DNA of 64,000 bases, from assembly GCA_000469685.2 (NCBI GenBank), contig LS997563.1, positions 33,758,468-33,822,467 of the forward strand, read 5' to 3'. This stretch comes from Haemonchus contortus (Eukaryota > Nematoda > Chromadorea > Rhabditida > Trichostrongylidae). Under the pieces are notes generated by a model. It was given only the letters and a program-made list of their open reading frames with translations. It had not been told where the DNA came from and did no database searches. Every line of letters starts with the position of its first letter. The stretch's first letter is position 1. Both the position numbers and the translations under genes were made by a program. Positions 44,862-53,540 of the stretch are shown here, piece after piece.

Positions 44862-47800
44862 TTACGTATACTTTTTGATTGGCGCATTTTGAGGTTCGTG
44901 CTTTTTCATTAGAAGGCATGACATAGCACGAAATATTAAGCGGAAAGGTAAGCAGCATGAAATTCGAAGGATGCGCAGTGCTAGTTTTAAAACTTGTAAT
45001 CCAATAGTACTCAAGCATATATACACGAGAAAGGCTGATAGCGCGACTATGAGAAGTGCCATAATTAGGGTTTTGTACCAAAGCATTATGACGTCAAAAA
45101 TGTGCGTTATATCAGGCCAAACAAACTCATGGTGAGTATTGCTATTTCCTTGGAGTTTTGATAATAAGGGGTAATGTAGAGTGTTAACGTATTTCAATAA
45201 GCCCCCTATTTTGAAGGTGTATTTGATAGTTCCACAGGAAATAGTGCAGTTCAAGAGTTGTCGTGCAGAATCTAGATGAAATCGCAGGCTTGACTGTGGT
45301 CCAGTCGGTGCACAGGGGACAACAAAGGAGTGTGAGGCGCATACGATCTCCCTATAAGTTTCCTCTGGCGAATTACATTTTACGTCTGCTACGGCACCTT
45401 TTGCGCAATTATAACAGCCTCTTAATGTTGTGTCCTCGACGGCGCAAGTAAGGTTCCGTACTTCCACGAAAGTTGTGTCAAAGGTCCTTTGAAATGTGAG
45501 AAGAAATTCGGAAGAAACTAGATTAGGGATTTTCGCCACCAGGGGGGAATCGTGCCTTTTTCTCAGTTCCCAAGATGGTGTTCTGACTGGTAGTTTTAGC
45601 GGAATGTGATTAAGTTCTTCAGCCACATCAGACGAAGGGCATTCACATCGCACCTTCGACTCGGCCGCTGCGCACTTACAGTTTTCTGAAAATGTGCAGT
45701 TTAGAGTCTCGGCTGCACTTTGGCTTTCGCAAAGTAGGTTTGGTGTTATCGTATTGGTCCAAACCGCCGTGTCGTATCCGTTTGTAATAAAGGCGCTGTT
45801 CAGCTGCGGAGTAGGAGGCATTGTGAGGGAAGTCATGGTGATCTGTACGGTTTCGAAGTTCACTGGAACATTTGGGACGAGCTGAGCGACATACCAATAC
45901 CGTCCTTCATTTGAATAGAGGTCTTCAATTATGATCTCTACTTTGACCTCTTCCGTCCAGCGCAGACAACGAAATATTCTGTAAATGGTCGGGTTATTAG
46001 GCTTGACAAAAAGGCGGAAGAAGAGGCAACCGGAACTGAAGGAGGCGCAATCGCAGCCCCATCCTCCACAGGACTCGAAACAGTCAGTACGTCCTGGATA
46101 AGAGTTGCCACTTTCAAGCTCTGGGATCATACTAGTGCTGTTGATACTGGCGCATTTTTCTCCTGAACATGACCCCATATACGGACAACGTTTACTGTCA
46201 ACAACGTGTATAGTCGTAGAACGTGTATAGTATTCCGTTTCTTCCTCACAACGTAGGTATAAGCCTTTCCATCTAATTTTAACATTGGCCACTAGAGTAG
46301 AGTTACTAACCAGGCGCAAACAAGCGTGTTGGGTAAAGGTGTTCAGCTTCAATACTTCGGTCAGCCTAACTGAGCAAAGTTCTTTGCCATCTTTATTGGT
46401 GCAAACCGTAGCATGGTGCTCTAGTAAATTAACTTCTTGACATGAGAATGCTGGTTGTACCATATTGCACAGTGATGCTATTATTGCAAGTGCTGCTGTT
46501 AAGCGAGCGTTAAGAGAGGATCTAGATCTTATTCGTAATTTTTGCACTAGTTTTAGTAAGAGCTGACAAACAGCGTATAGCAGGCACCGAACTAGTGACA
46601 CTCCTCCTGCTAACAGAAGGCGTAATGGCTTCCCAATTACTACCGGCACATATAGCAGCGCGTAAATGAGACCAAGAATCCCATAGAGTGTAAGAACGAG
46701 CACAAAAATTGCTCCATGAGGCCGACATTCAGGATTGAGAAAGGTGGAAGTGCAAACCCAGCAATCAACGTTCGCACAAAAGTCTAGTCCTTCGCATTTC
46801 GTTTCAATAACTGCGAGTTGGCCGTTTGCATGCCATTTCAGTACTACCTTGTGATCATGCAGCGTGACTTCGGGCGGAAATCGTATAATTTGCGGAGTTC
46901 CATCGGAGTGTTCCATCTTGCAGGTCATGTCAGCGCAAACTTCAAATGCTAGAGGTGCAGTTGAATTAACTCTGATACCCTTTTCCGTGCAAGATAGTTG
47001 CACTGAAGGTGACTCTTTCCCAAGCGTATGTCCGAACAAGGAGAGAATCATCATGTAAAAGAGGAACCATTTCGAGTTTTGCGAGGTTTTCGGGAAAGTC
47101 ATCGCAGAGGTACAGGTATTACTTTCCGCATAGTGAACTGGACGGCGGCGGCGCAAATCGTAATGGGTGGTGCTACGGACAGGAGAGTGAACAGCTTCCG
47201 GATTTTTCGGTTCTGTCGCTGAAGTTCTTTGACTTCCCGACCTCTCCGCTGTCTCTTGGACTTCTAGGGGAATAAGTAAGTTTACTGGCCGGCGTATGGT
47301 CCTTCTGTTGGAAGTTCGGAGTTCTACTTCACGAATTTTACCGTCACCACCCTTTTTTATATTCGTTATGCGCGCCATTCTCCATTCGTGTCGAGGAAGA
47401 ACAGGGTCGCTCACGAGGACAACGTCTCCTACAGCAGGAATATTTTGTCCGAGTCTGCTGTTTGTCGGAAGTTTCTTTTGGATTTCGCGAAGAGAAGTTA
47501 AGTATTGTTCTTGCCATATCCTCCAGAACTTTTCCGTTTCTTTGATCGATGATTGGATCGCCTCTATCACTTGCTGGCGATTTTGCAGGGTGCGGCGCGC
47601 GTCTGAAGGGAGGTAAAGAGGATCATCGTTTTCCGCGGTCTCAATTTCTGGGAATTTTACGACGATATCACGCTGCAAAAAATCTATTGGGCGTACAGAG
47701 GTGAAGTCTTCCTGTGTCGAGCTTTGATATGTAAGGGGTCTAGAGTTCAGACAGGCTTCAATTTCAATGACGGTCGTGTGGATTTCGTCAAAAGAACGCT

Positions 47801-50800
47801 GTCGTGCGCCAGTCAGCGCTTTATAAAGGGCGTGCTTGATAGATTTGATTAGGCGTTCATAGAGACCGCCTTGCCAGGGCGCATACGGTGTTATATGGTT
47901 CCATTTGATCCCTTTATTGGCGATGCTACGTTGTAATTCCTCGTGTAGTTCATTAAGCTGGTTGTCTAAAATAGCCGCACTTAATATGAAAGTCGGTGCA
48001 TTATCACAAGTTACCGACTCGGGTAGACCCCTCCGCGCAATGAATCGTCTGAGCGCATTCATGAACTCCTCCGTCCCTAAGCTGCGTATCACTTCTAAAT
48101 GGATAAGGCGTGTAGTTGTACATGTAAAGATGCACCCGTACAGTTTCTGATTGCCTCCATTCTCATGGCAAGAAGGGAGGTCGAAGAAGTCCAACCCTGT
48201 ATGTTGGAAGGGGTGGCTCCTTACTACTCTCCGGCTTGGGAGATCTGGCGTATCTGGATAACGGTATGGCAAAGCGTTAAATTTTCGGCAGGGGATACAA
48301 TGGGTGACTAGTTTCCGTACTTGCTGGCGCAGTTTTGGGATCCAGTACTGTTCCCTTATTGTGGCTATTGTGTGCTCTATTCCTCTGTGGTAATTCCCAT
48401 GAGCTTCTTGAATAAGTCGCTGCGCAAGTAATGTGTTTGGCACAATGAAGATAGGAGTTTTAGCGCTGTCAGGAAGGGCGGAATATTTCAAACGTCCTCG
48501 CGAGCGCCATATCCGCTGTTCGTCTTCGTAGAGGCACAATGTGTTCTCCATGGATTTCCGGTACTCTTTTGTCAAGTGGACAAACTGATGGTCTCGGAAA
48601 AGTACCTTTTTCGCAGCTTCTAGTTCAACGCTTGACAGCGAGTTACTGGCGTCTAAAATGTGTTTCAGTTCAGGAATTTTGTTCAAGACCTTTTTCCTGA
48701 TCTTACCCAGAGGGCGCAATATCTTCTTGACAAAGCGTAAAGCTAAAGCGGTAACTCGAGTACCGGCGAGGAAAGAGGAAAATCGGCTCCAGTCCAACAG
48801 TTCTGACGTCGCTGGGGTTGTCGCGTATGCTGCGGTAATATGTGCCGTCTCTTGATTGGCTGCTTCATCTTGGGTTGGATCCTGCGCCATGACAGACGGA
48901 TAGAACTCTACAGGCCAAGCGTTTATGGGTGCTCTCAAAAACACTGGTCCCGCCCACCAATCACTATCGCTTATCTGTTGCTTGTCCAGCCCTCGAGTAC
49001 CAGCGTCTGCGGGGTTTTGTGAAGTGTGCACATAGCCAAATATGGCATTCACACTTTCTTTTTCGCTCAAATAGCGGACAATTTCCCTTATTTCGCGCAC
49101 TCTATTTTCTACTAGAACTCCTACATTGGTGCACTTTGGAGAAGAAAGCCAATTGAGTGCTATTTGAGAATCGGAGAAGACGTATACGGTTTTTGGGCAG
49201 GCGGACTGTTGCGAGTTCAACGCTCGCACGATGGAGTGTGTAAGGCGCATAGCCATCGTTACTGCATTCATCTCGAGTTTAGGGATAGTGGTTTTGGCTT
49301 TTATTGATGGCAATTTGCTCTTGGCCATAACTAGCGTGGACGTACTCGAGTTGAACAAGTAAGCGCATGTAGCCAGCGCTATCTCACTTGCATCTGCGAA
49401 AACTGCTAAGTTCAGCCTATCCGAGCTGGCACAGAAACGTCTTGGAAATGAGCGACTAAATCCATTAATATTATTGGTGATAGTTTCCCACTTTCGGCGC
49501 GTGTCAGAAGGTAGCTCTGTGTCCCACTGGATTCTCTGTCTCCATAGGTCCTGTTGGAATCTTTTCGCAGGGGTAATTAGTGGAACCAGCCACCCAAAGG
49601 GGTCGTATATAGAAGCAATCTGGCGTGCTACTAACCTTTTCGTTATGGTATTCGATGGGGGCAAAGAACAACGCATAATTAGGGAGTCGTCCTGTGCATC
49701 CCATAGAATACCAAGTACTTTCTTCGGCGATGGTGTGGAACATGCTTCTTCTGGCAATTTATTGCGCAAAGATAGATCGTTAGAAGTAAACTCTCTCAAA
49801 TTCATACCCATTTCCGAAAACAATTTTCGCGCAGTCAAGGATTTTTTTGCAACTTCTTCAGGAGTTTCACCTGATAAGATAAGGTTGTCAACATATAAGT
49901 TTTCTCGAATTTCCTTTGCTAGGTCGGCATCTGATACGGCGCAACGCAGATGGTGATGGATAGTTCCTCCTAATAAATAGGGTGAAACATTAAGTCCAAA
50001 CGTAACACGGGTAAAGCGGTACGCTATTATGTTGCTGTCATCTAAGGGCGTACTTATATCCCGCACCCACAGAAAGCGTGTTACGTCTCGGTCAATTTCC
50101 TGAAGGCGCACTTGTAAGAAAGCCTTCTCAACGTCTGAGATTACTACGTAAGGGGCGACTCTGAAGCGTAAGAGCATCGCATAAAGCTCTGGTAGAATAA
50201 GTGGGCCCTGATGAAGTATGTCATTGAGCGAGGGGCAATCTTTGAAATGCGCACTGGCGTCAAATACGATGCGCAATTTCGTTGTTTCCTTTTGAGGCGT
50301 AATGACTGGTTGATGCGGTATATAATGAACCAATGAACCCTCTCCTGATGACTTCTCTGAGATAGGTTCGATGATCCCTAGTTCTTGCTGTGAAACAATT
50401 ATGTTGTTATAATCTTGGAGGAGCTGCGGCGTTTTTCGAAGCATATGGAACACTGAATGCAATCGCTTCATTGCGATAGCCCTATTGGAGGGCAGAGGAG
50501 GATGATTCTTCTTGAAGGGAAAGCGGATGTAGTAGCCGTCTGGGCGTTTTTCGATGGTCTCTTCAAAGAACCTGGCCACCTCTTCATTAATTGCGTTCTT
50601 CTCTGCATTCTTCGTGCCTGTAAATTCGCATATGCCGGCGGAGTCCATAGCCCAATATTTGTCCCATCTGTCTATGTCCTCTTCGGAATCCATTTCGAAG
50701 TTGACAAAGGTGTTTACGGTAGCTGGCTTCACCTTAATTTCTCCGTCGAATAGTTTTTGGGTGCCTTCCTGGAGCTGGTTTGCCGTCTGCTTTCCTGTAA

Positions 50801-52157
50801 GCAGGTATCCTAGTTTAGACGGGATGAGATGCAGTCCCGAAGGCAAGGTATACCGAGGGTGCGATACATCAAGTAAGCTCCACAGCTGATCGCAACCTAT
50901 TAAAATTTGAGGTTTCGATGTTCCCTCATGATGCGCTTTAGACAAAGGGATCTGTCGTTGCTTAATGAAGGCTAAATCTTCAGTACTGAGGCGCGCTGAT
51001 TTGTTGGCTTTGGTGATAACCGGAAGCGTATGCAGGCGCATGTTGTGCTTTATTCCCGTCCTGTCCCATAGCCCCAGTGTTGTTAGGTTGCATGCAATGC
51101 GTTTGGGTTGCTCGGTGCCGAAGGTGTATACATGGAAAATTTTTGTTGTCGTGCGCTCTAAACCCAATTCGTTAGCTAGAGTATCAGTGATGAAAGACTC
51201 ATCTGCTCCGGTGTCTAGTAGGATTTCCACATTCTTCCACTGGTTCCGTTGTGTGTCTCTCACTTGGGCCGCTCCAGATAGCAAGAGAACGTTGTTAGCA
51301 GTAGGCTCGGGGGTGTCCGGATATTCCGATGAGGCTTCACCATAGTGCGAGGAAGCTAAGACGGTGCCCGTTTCTGGGGAGGCGTCTTCCACTTGCAGTG
51401 CATTTGGGGGTTCTGAGGGACAATCCATCTCGAGAATGTGCGCGTGTGCTCGGATCGGTTTTTTACTACGCTGCCCCTCGACGTGTCTGATCGACTTTTG
51501 TTGCTGCCCTGCCCCTGTTTTCGAGACTATATGGCTCTTCCCCGTTGTGGGTGTTTGCTGAGGTAAGGCGCAATGGGACTGGTTGACTCGTAAAGGACAT
51601 AAGGTGTGGTGATGCTTTTTTCCATTACAAAACTTGCATCCTGCTCTTTGACAATCAGTGAGAAAATGGCCCACTGTTCCACAGTTGAGGCAACGGTTAG
51701 TGTCTCTAAAAATTTTGCTGCGTTCTTCAATAGTGGCGTACTTTGCGCATGCTATTGATTTATGACTGGTTGCATTGCAAAAGAGACAAGGTACAAGTTC
51801 AGCTGTTCTGTTGTGAGGTGCGGATTTGAATCCCTTGGCTGGGACGGCGCTGTTATGACAAGGGTTCTTATTCACCATATAGTTAATCCGCTCCTCTTTA
51901 GTTATGACTTTATCCAAATGTGAAAGAATATCACTAAGGACCCAAGACTGGCTCTGTGTGGAAGTACCAACACAGAATTCAAGAACTTTGCGCTGAAGGT
52001 CTACCCTGAATTTTGACAAAACCTTTTGGCTTAAGAAAGAACCGTCTAAGGATACTCCTTTATCCTGTAATTGTGACACAATAGGTAGAATTGTCTTGTG
52101 ATACAAAATGAAAATCACAACAAAATCTGCTACGAGCGAAGAGAAAAAGGAGCACAA
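44862..52157 (-). CDS. BEL/Pao gag-pol-env polyprotein, single 2431-codon frame
   Basis: Regions in order, by residue: partial Gag (21-200) with CCHC-type knuckles (CLFCNATSHKSIAC, CLNCGTVGHFLTDC, 124-187); retropepsin with LLDTGADESF (313-322); reverse transcriptase with VISDVEKAFLQVRL (672-685) and active-site YVDN (755-758); RNase H with VFADAS (919-924) and FSDSQIALNW (994-1003); integrase zinc site (H1253, H1257, C1287, C1290) and core D1323, D1385, E1434; a post-integrase domain (EWRMARI, 1591-1597). From about 1695 follows a glycoprotein region with membrane segments near 1700-1713 and 1816-1840, a second signal-like segment (1886-1905), a Cys-rich ectodomain containing GGWGCDC (2031-2037), and a C-terminal membrane anchor (about 2370-2395). 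This layout is that of phlebovirus-type glycoprotein precursors, as known in some nematode BEL elements. The frame is uninterrupted. The first 20 codons derive from foldback sequence and the central part of Gag is absent, so this copy is not a complete element. Confidence 0.9.
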   Translation of the reverse strand: MCSFFSSLVADFVVIFILYHKTILPIVSQLQDKGVSLDGSFLSQKVLSKFRVDLQRKVLEFCVGTSTQSQSWVLSDILSHLDKVITKEERINYMVNKNPCHNSAVPAKGFKSAPHNRTAELVPCLFCNATSHKSIACAKYATIEERSKIFRDTNRCLNCGTVGHFLTDCQRAGCKFCNGKKHHHTLCPLRVNQSHCALPQQTPTTGKSHIVSKTGAGQQQKSIRHVEGQRSKKPIRAHAHILEMDCPSEPPNALQVEDASPETGTVLASSHYGEASSEYPDTPEPTANNVLLLSGAAQVRDTQRNQWKNVEILLDTGADESFITDTLANELGLERTTTKIFHVYTFGTEQPKRIACNLTTLGLWDRTGIKHNMRLHTLPVITKANKSARLSTEDLAFIKQRQIPLSKAHHEGTSKPQILIGCDQLWSLLDVSHPRYTLPSGLHLIPSKLGYLLTGKQTANQLQEGTQKLFDGEIKVKPATVNTFVNFEMDSEEDIDRWDKYWAMDSAGICEFTGTKNAEKNAINEEVARFFEETIEKRPDGYYIRFPFKKNHPPLPSNRAIAMKRLHSVFHMLRKTPQLLQDYNNIIVSQQELGIIEPISEKSSGEGSLVHYIPHQPVITPQKETTKLRIVFDASAHFKDCPSLNDILHQGPLILPELYAMLLRFRVAPYVVISDVEKAFLQVRLQEIDRDVTRFLWVRDISTPLDDSNIIAYRFTRVTFGLNVSPYLLGGTIHHHLRCAVSDADLAKEIRENLYVDNLILSGETPEEVAKKSLTARKLFSEMGMNLREFTSNDLSLRNKLPEEACSTPSPKKVLGILWDAQDDSLIMRCSLPPSNTITKRLVARQIASIYDPFGWLVPLITPAKRFQQDLWRQRIQWDTELPSDTRRKWETITNNINGFSRSFPRRFCASSDRLNLAVFADASEIALATCAYLFNSSTSTLVMAKSKLPSIKAKTTIPKLEMNAVTMAMRLTHSIVRALNSQQSACPKTVYVFSDSQIALNWLSSPKCTNVGVLVENRVREIREIVRYLSEKESVNAIFGYVHTSQNPADAGTRGLDKQQISDSDWWAGPVFLRAPINAWPVEFYPSVMAQDPTQDEAANQETAHITAAYATTPATSELLDWSRFSSFLAGTRVTALALRFVKKILRPLGKIRKKVLNKIPELKHILDASNSLSSVELEAAKKVLFRDHQFVHLTKEYRKSMENTLCLYEDEQRIWRSRGRLKYSALPDSAKTPIFIVPNTLLAQRLIQEAHGNYHRGIEHTIATIREQYWIPKLRQQVRKLVTHCIPCRKFNALPYRYPDTPDLPSRRVVRSHPFQHTGLDFFDLPSCHENGGNQKLYGCIFTCTTTRLIHLEVIRSLGTEEFMNALRRFIARRGLPESVTCDNAPTFILSAAILDNQLNELHEELQRSIANKGIKWNHITPYAPWQGGLYERLIKSIKHALYKALTGARQRSFDEIHTTVIEIEACLNSRPLTYQSSTQEDFTSVRPIDFLQRDIVVKFPEIETAENDDPLYLPSDARRTLQNRQQVIEAIQSSIKETEKFWRIWQEQYLTSLREIQKKLPTNSRLGQNIPAVGDVVLVSDPVLPRHEWRMARITNIKKGGDGKIREVELRTSNRRTIRRPVNLLIPLEVQETAERSGSQRTSATEPKNPEAVHSPVRSTTHYDLRRRRPVHYAESNTCTSAMTFPKTSQNSKWFLFYMMILSLFGHTLGKESPSVQLSCTEKGIRVNSTAPLAFEVCADMTCKMEHSDGTPQIIRFPPEVTLHDHKVVLKWHANGQLAVIETKCEGLDFCANVDCWVCTSTFLNPECRPHGAIFVLVLTLYGILGLIYALLYVPVVIGKPLRLLLAGGVSLVRCLLYAVCQLLLKLVQKLRIRSRSSLNARLTAALAIIASLCNMVQPAFSCQEVNLLEHHATVCTNKDGKELCSVRLTEVLKLNTFTQHACLRLVSNSTLVANVKIRWKGLYLRCEEETEYYTRSTTIHVVDSKRCPYMGSCSGEKCASINSTSMIPELESGNSYPGRTDCFESCGGWGCDCASFSSGCLFFRLFVKPNNPTIYRIFRCLRWTEEVKVEIIIEDLYSNEGRYWYVAQLVPNVPVNFETVQITMTSLTMPPTPQLNSAFITNGYDTAVWTNTITPNLLCESQSAAETLNCTFSENCKCAAAESKVRCECPSSDVAEELNHIPLKLPVRTPSWELRKRHDSPLVAKIPNLVSSEFLLTFQRTFDTTFVEVRNLTCAVEDTTLRGCYNCAKGAVADVKCNSPEETYREIVCASHSFVVPCAPTGPQSSLRFHLDSARQLLNCTISCGTIKYTFKIGGLLKYVNTLHYPLLSKLQGNSNTHHEFVWPDITHIFDVIMLWYKTLIMALLIVALSAFLVYICLSTIGLQVLKLALRILRISCCLPFRLIFRAMSCLLMKKHEPQNAPIKKYT

Positions 52158-52403
52158 TTATCTCAAACAGTCATCCCGTAGGATGAGTCATCAACGGGAC
52201 CTGTCATCGATTGGTTTCGTAGGACGCTGCCGTGGACGGCAGCCGAGTGGTGCGGTAGACGGCGGTCGAGGGCCGTAGACGGCGGACTAGGGCGGTAGAC
52301 GGCGGTCGAGGGCCGTAGACGGCGCCGAGACCGCCGTCTACCGCCCTAGTCCGCCGTCTACGGCCCTCGACCGCCGTCTACCGCACCTAGTATGAATGCG
52401 GCC

Positions 52404-52830
52404 AGTGGGTTGGGGGGGGACCACGCGGCGCGGCTGCGGCGCGGCGCACTGCGCTCTCCAAGCCCGAAACGGTGTTTAGAGAAGTTTCATAGTTTTTTAT
52501 GTTGTAACTGTGTATTTTTCACCTATTTCAGGAAGGGGGGGGGGGGCTTCAGGGTGGGTGAGCCAATTGGACGTTCAACTTTTATCTCATTTCAGCTTCT
52601 TGCACGAGACAACCGTCTCACCCACCCCCGGAGCCCCTCCACTGCTTAAAAAATAGGTTTTGTCGGCTCAGAAGAAGTGTATCCATTATATGCAAGCATA
52701 TTGTTTGTTCTGAATCACGAAACACATGAGTACAACCTTACCATTCCTTCCCAGACTCAGGCCCACTACTGTCTCGCTGGAGAGCGCAGGGTGCCGCGCC
52801 GCGTGGTCCCCCCCCAACCCACTTAGCACC
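52404..52830. mobile_element. hAT-like MITE, copy 2, main part
   Basis: Ends CCAACCCACTTAGCACC at 52830, followed by CCTTTTTC. The start AGTGGGTTGGGG is the continuation of the stub at 42130. Internal inverted blocks (GGTGGGTGAGCC near 52553, CCACCCCCGGAGCCCCTCC near 52620) match copies 1 and 3. Confidence 0.8.
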
Positions 52831-52889
52831 CCTTTTTCTTTTTCAGAAGCACTATTCTCCTTATTGCTGAGTTACCTACTTGGAAAAGT

Positions 52890-53392
52890 GGTGCTAAGTG
52901 AGTTGGGAGGGGCCACGCGGCGGCGCGGCGCCTTTTCATGTTTGCGCCCTCTCAGGCGAGATAGTAGTACTGGGCCTGAGTCTGGGAAGAGGTGGTGAGG
53001 TTGTACTGAAGTGTTTCGTGATTGAGAAGAAATTACCTTTTGGCACATGTTATATGCTTGCATATTATAAATACTCTTCTTCTGAGCCGATAAAACCCTA
53101 TTTTCAAGAAGGAGAGGGGCTCCGGGGTGGGTGAGATTGCTATCTCGTGTAAAAAGCTGAGATGAGGTAAAAGCTGAACGTCCAATTGGCTCACCCACCT
53201 CGGAGCCCCTCCCCTTATTAAAAATAGGTGAAAAATACGCAGTTACAACATAAAAGAGCTATGAAACGTCCCTAAACACCATTACGGGCTCGCCTACCCT
53301 TCATTGTCTACTGTCTCGCCTGAGAGGGCGCAGACATGAAAAGGCGCCGCGCCGCCGCGTGCCCCCCCCCCCCCCCCAACTCACTTAACACC
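52890..53392. mobile_element. hAT-like palindromic MITE, copy 3
   Basis: This 503-bp element starts GGTGCTAAGTGAGTTGGGAG and ends CAACTCACTTAACACC. It is flanked by a perfect 8-bp duplication GGAAAAGT (52882-52889 and 53393-53400). A C run of about 16 lies in the right arm. It inserted only 60 bp from copy 2. Confidence 0.82.
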
Positions 53393-53540
53393 GGAAAAGT
53401 TAATCCTTCTCTTCTCTACTCGGAACTAATATCTTTGCACCCAAATCTTCCCTTTTCATCCATTCGCTGAGTTGGCCTGTATCACGAATGGGCGGAATAT
53501 CGATCGACGCCCAAGTCGTCCTACTATAAGTGTGCTGAGC

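Larger units (their letters stand above)
42140..52403 (-). mobile_element. 10.26-kb foldback element carrying a BEL/Pao env-type retroelement
   Basis: Both ends carry the same 81-bp sequence in inverted orientation, starting GGCCGCATTCATACTAGGTG, without mismatch. AGT flanks both sides (42137-42139 and 52404-52406). The right end has an additional inner inverted copy, so it is itself a hairpin; this is foldback-transposon architecture. The interior holds the 2431-codon gag-pol-env frame and a zinc-knuckle ORF, both minus strand, plus a gag-like start near the left end. No long terminal direct repeats bound the retroelement, as an intact BEL copy would require. No transposase for the inverted-repeat element is encoded. 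Confidence 0.75.

Noticed and set aside
53340..53392. CRISPR-like or satellite signal in the C-run region
   Set aside because: It is simply the homopolymer in the right arm of MITE copy 3. No spaced repeats occur in the window.
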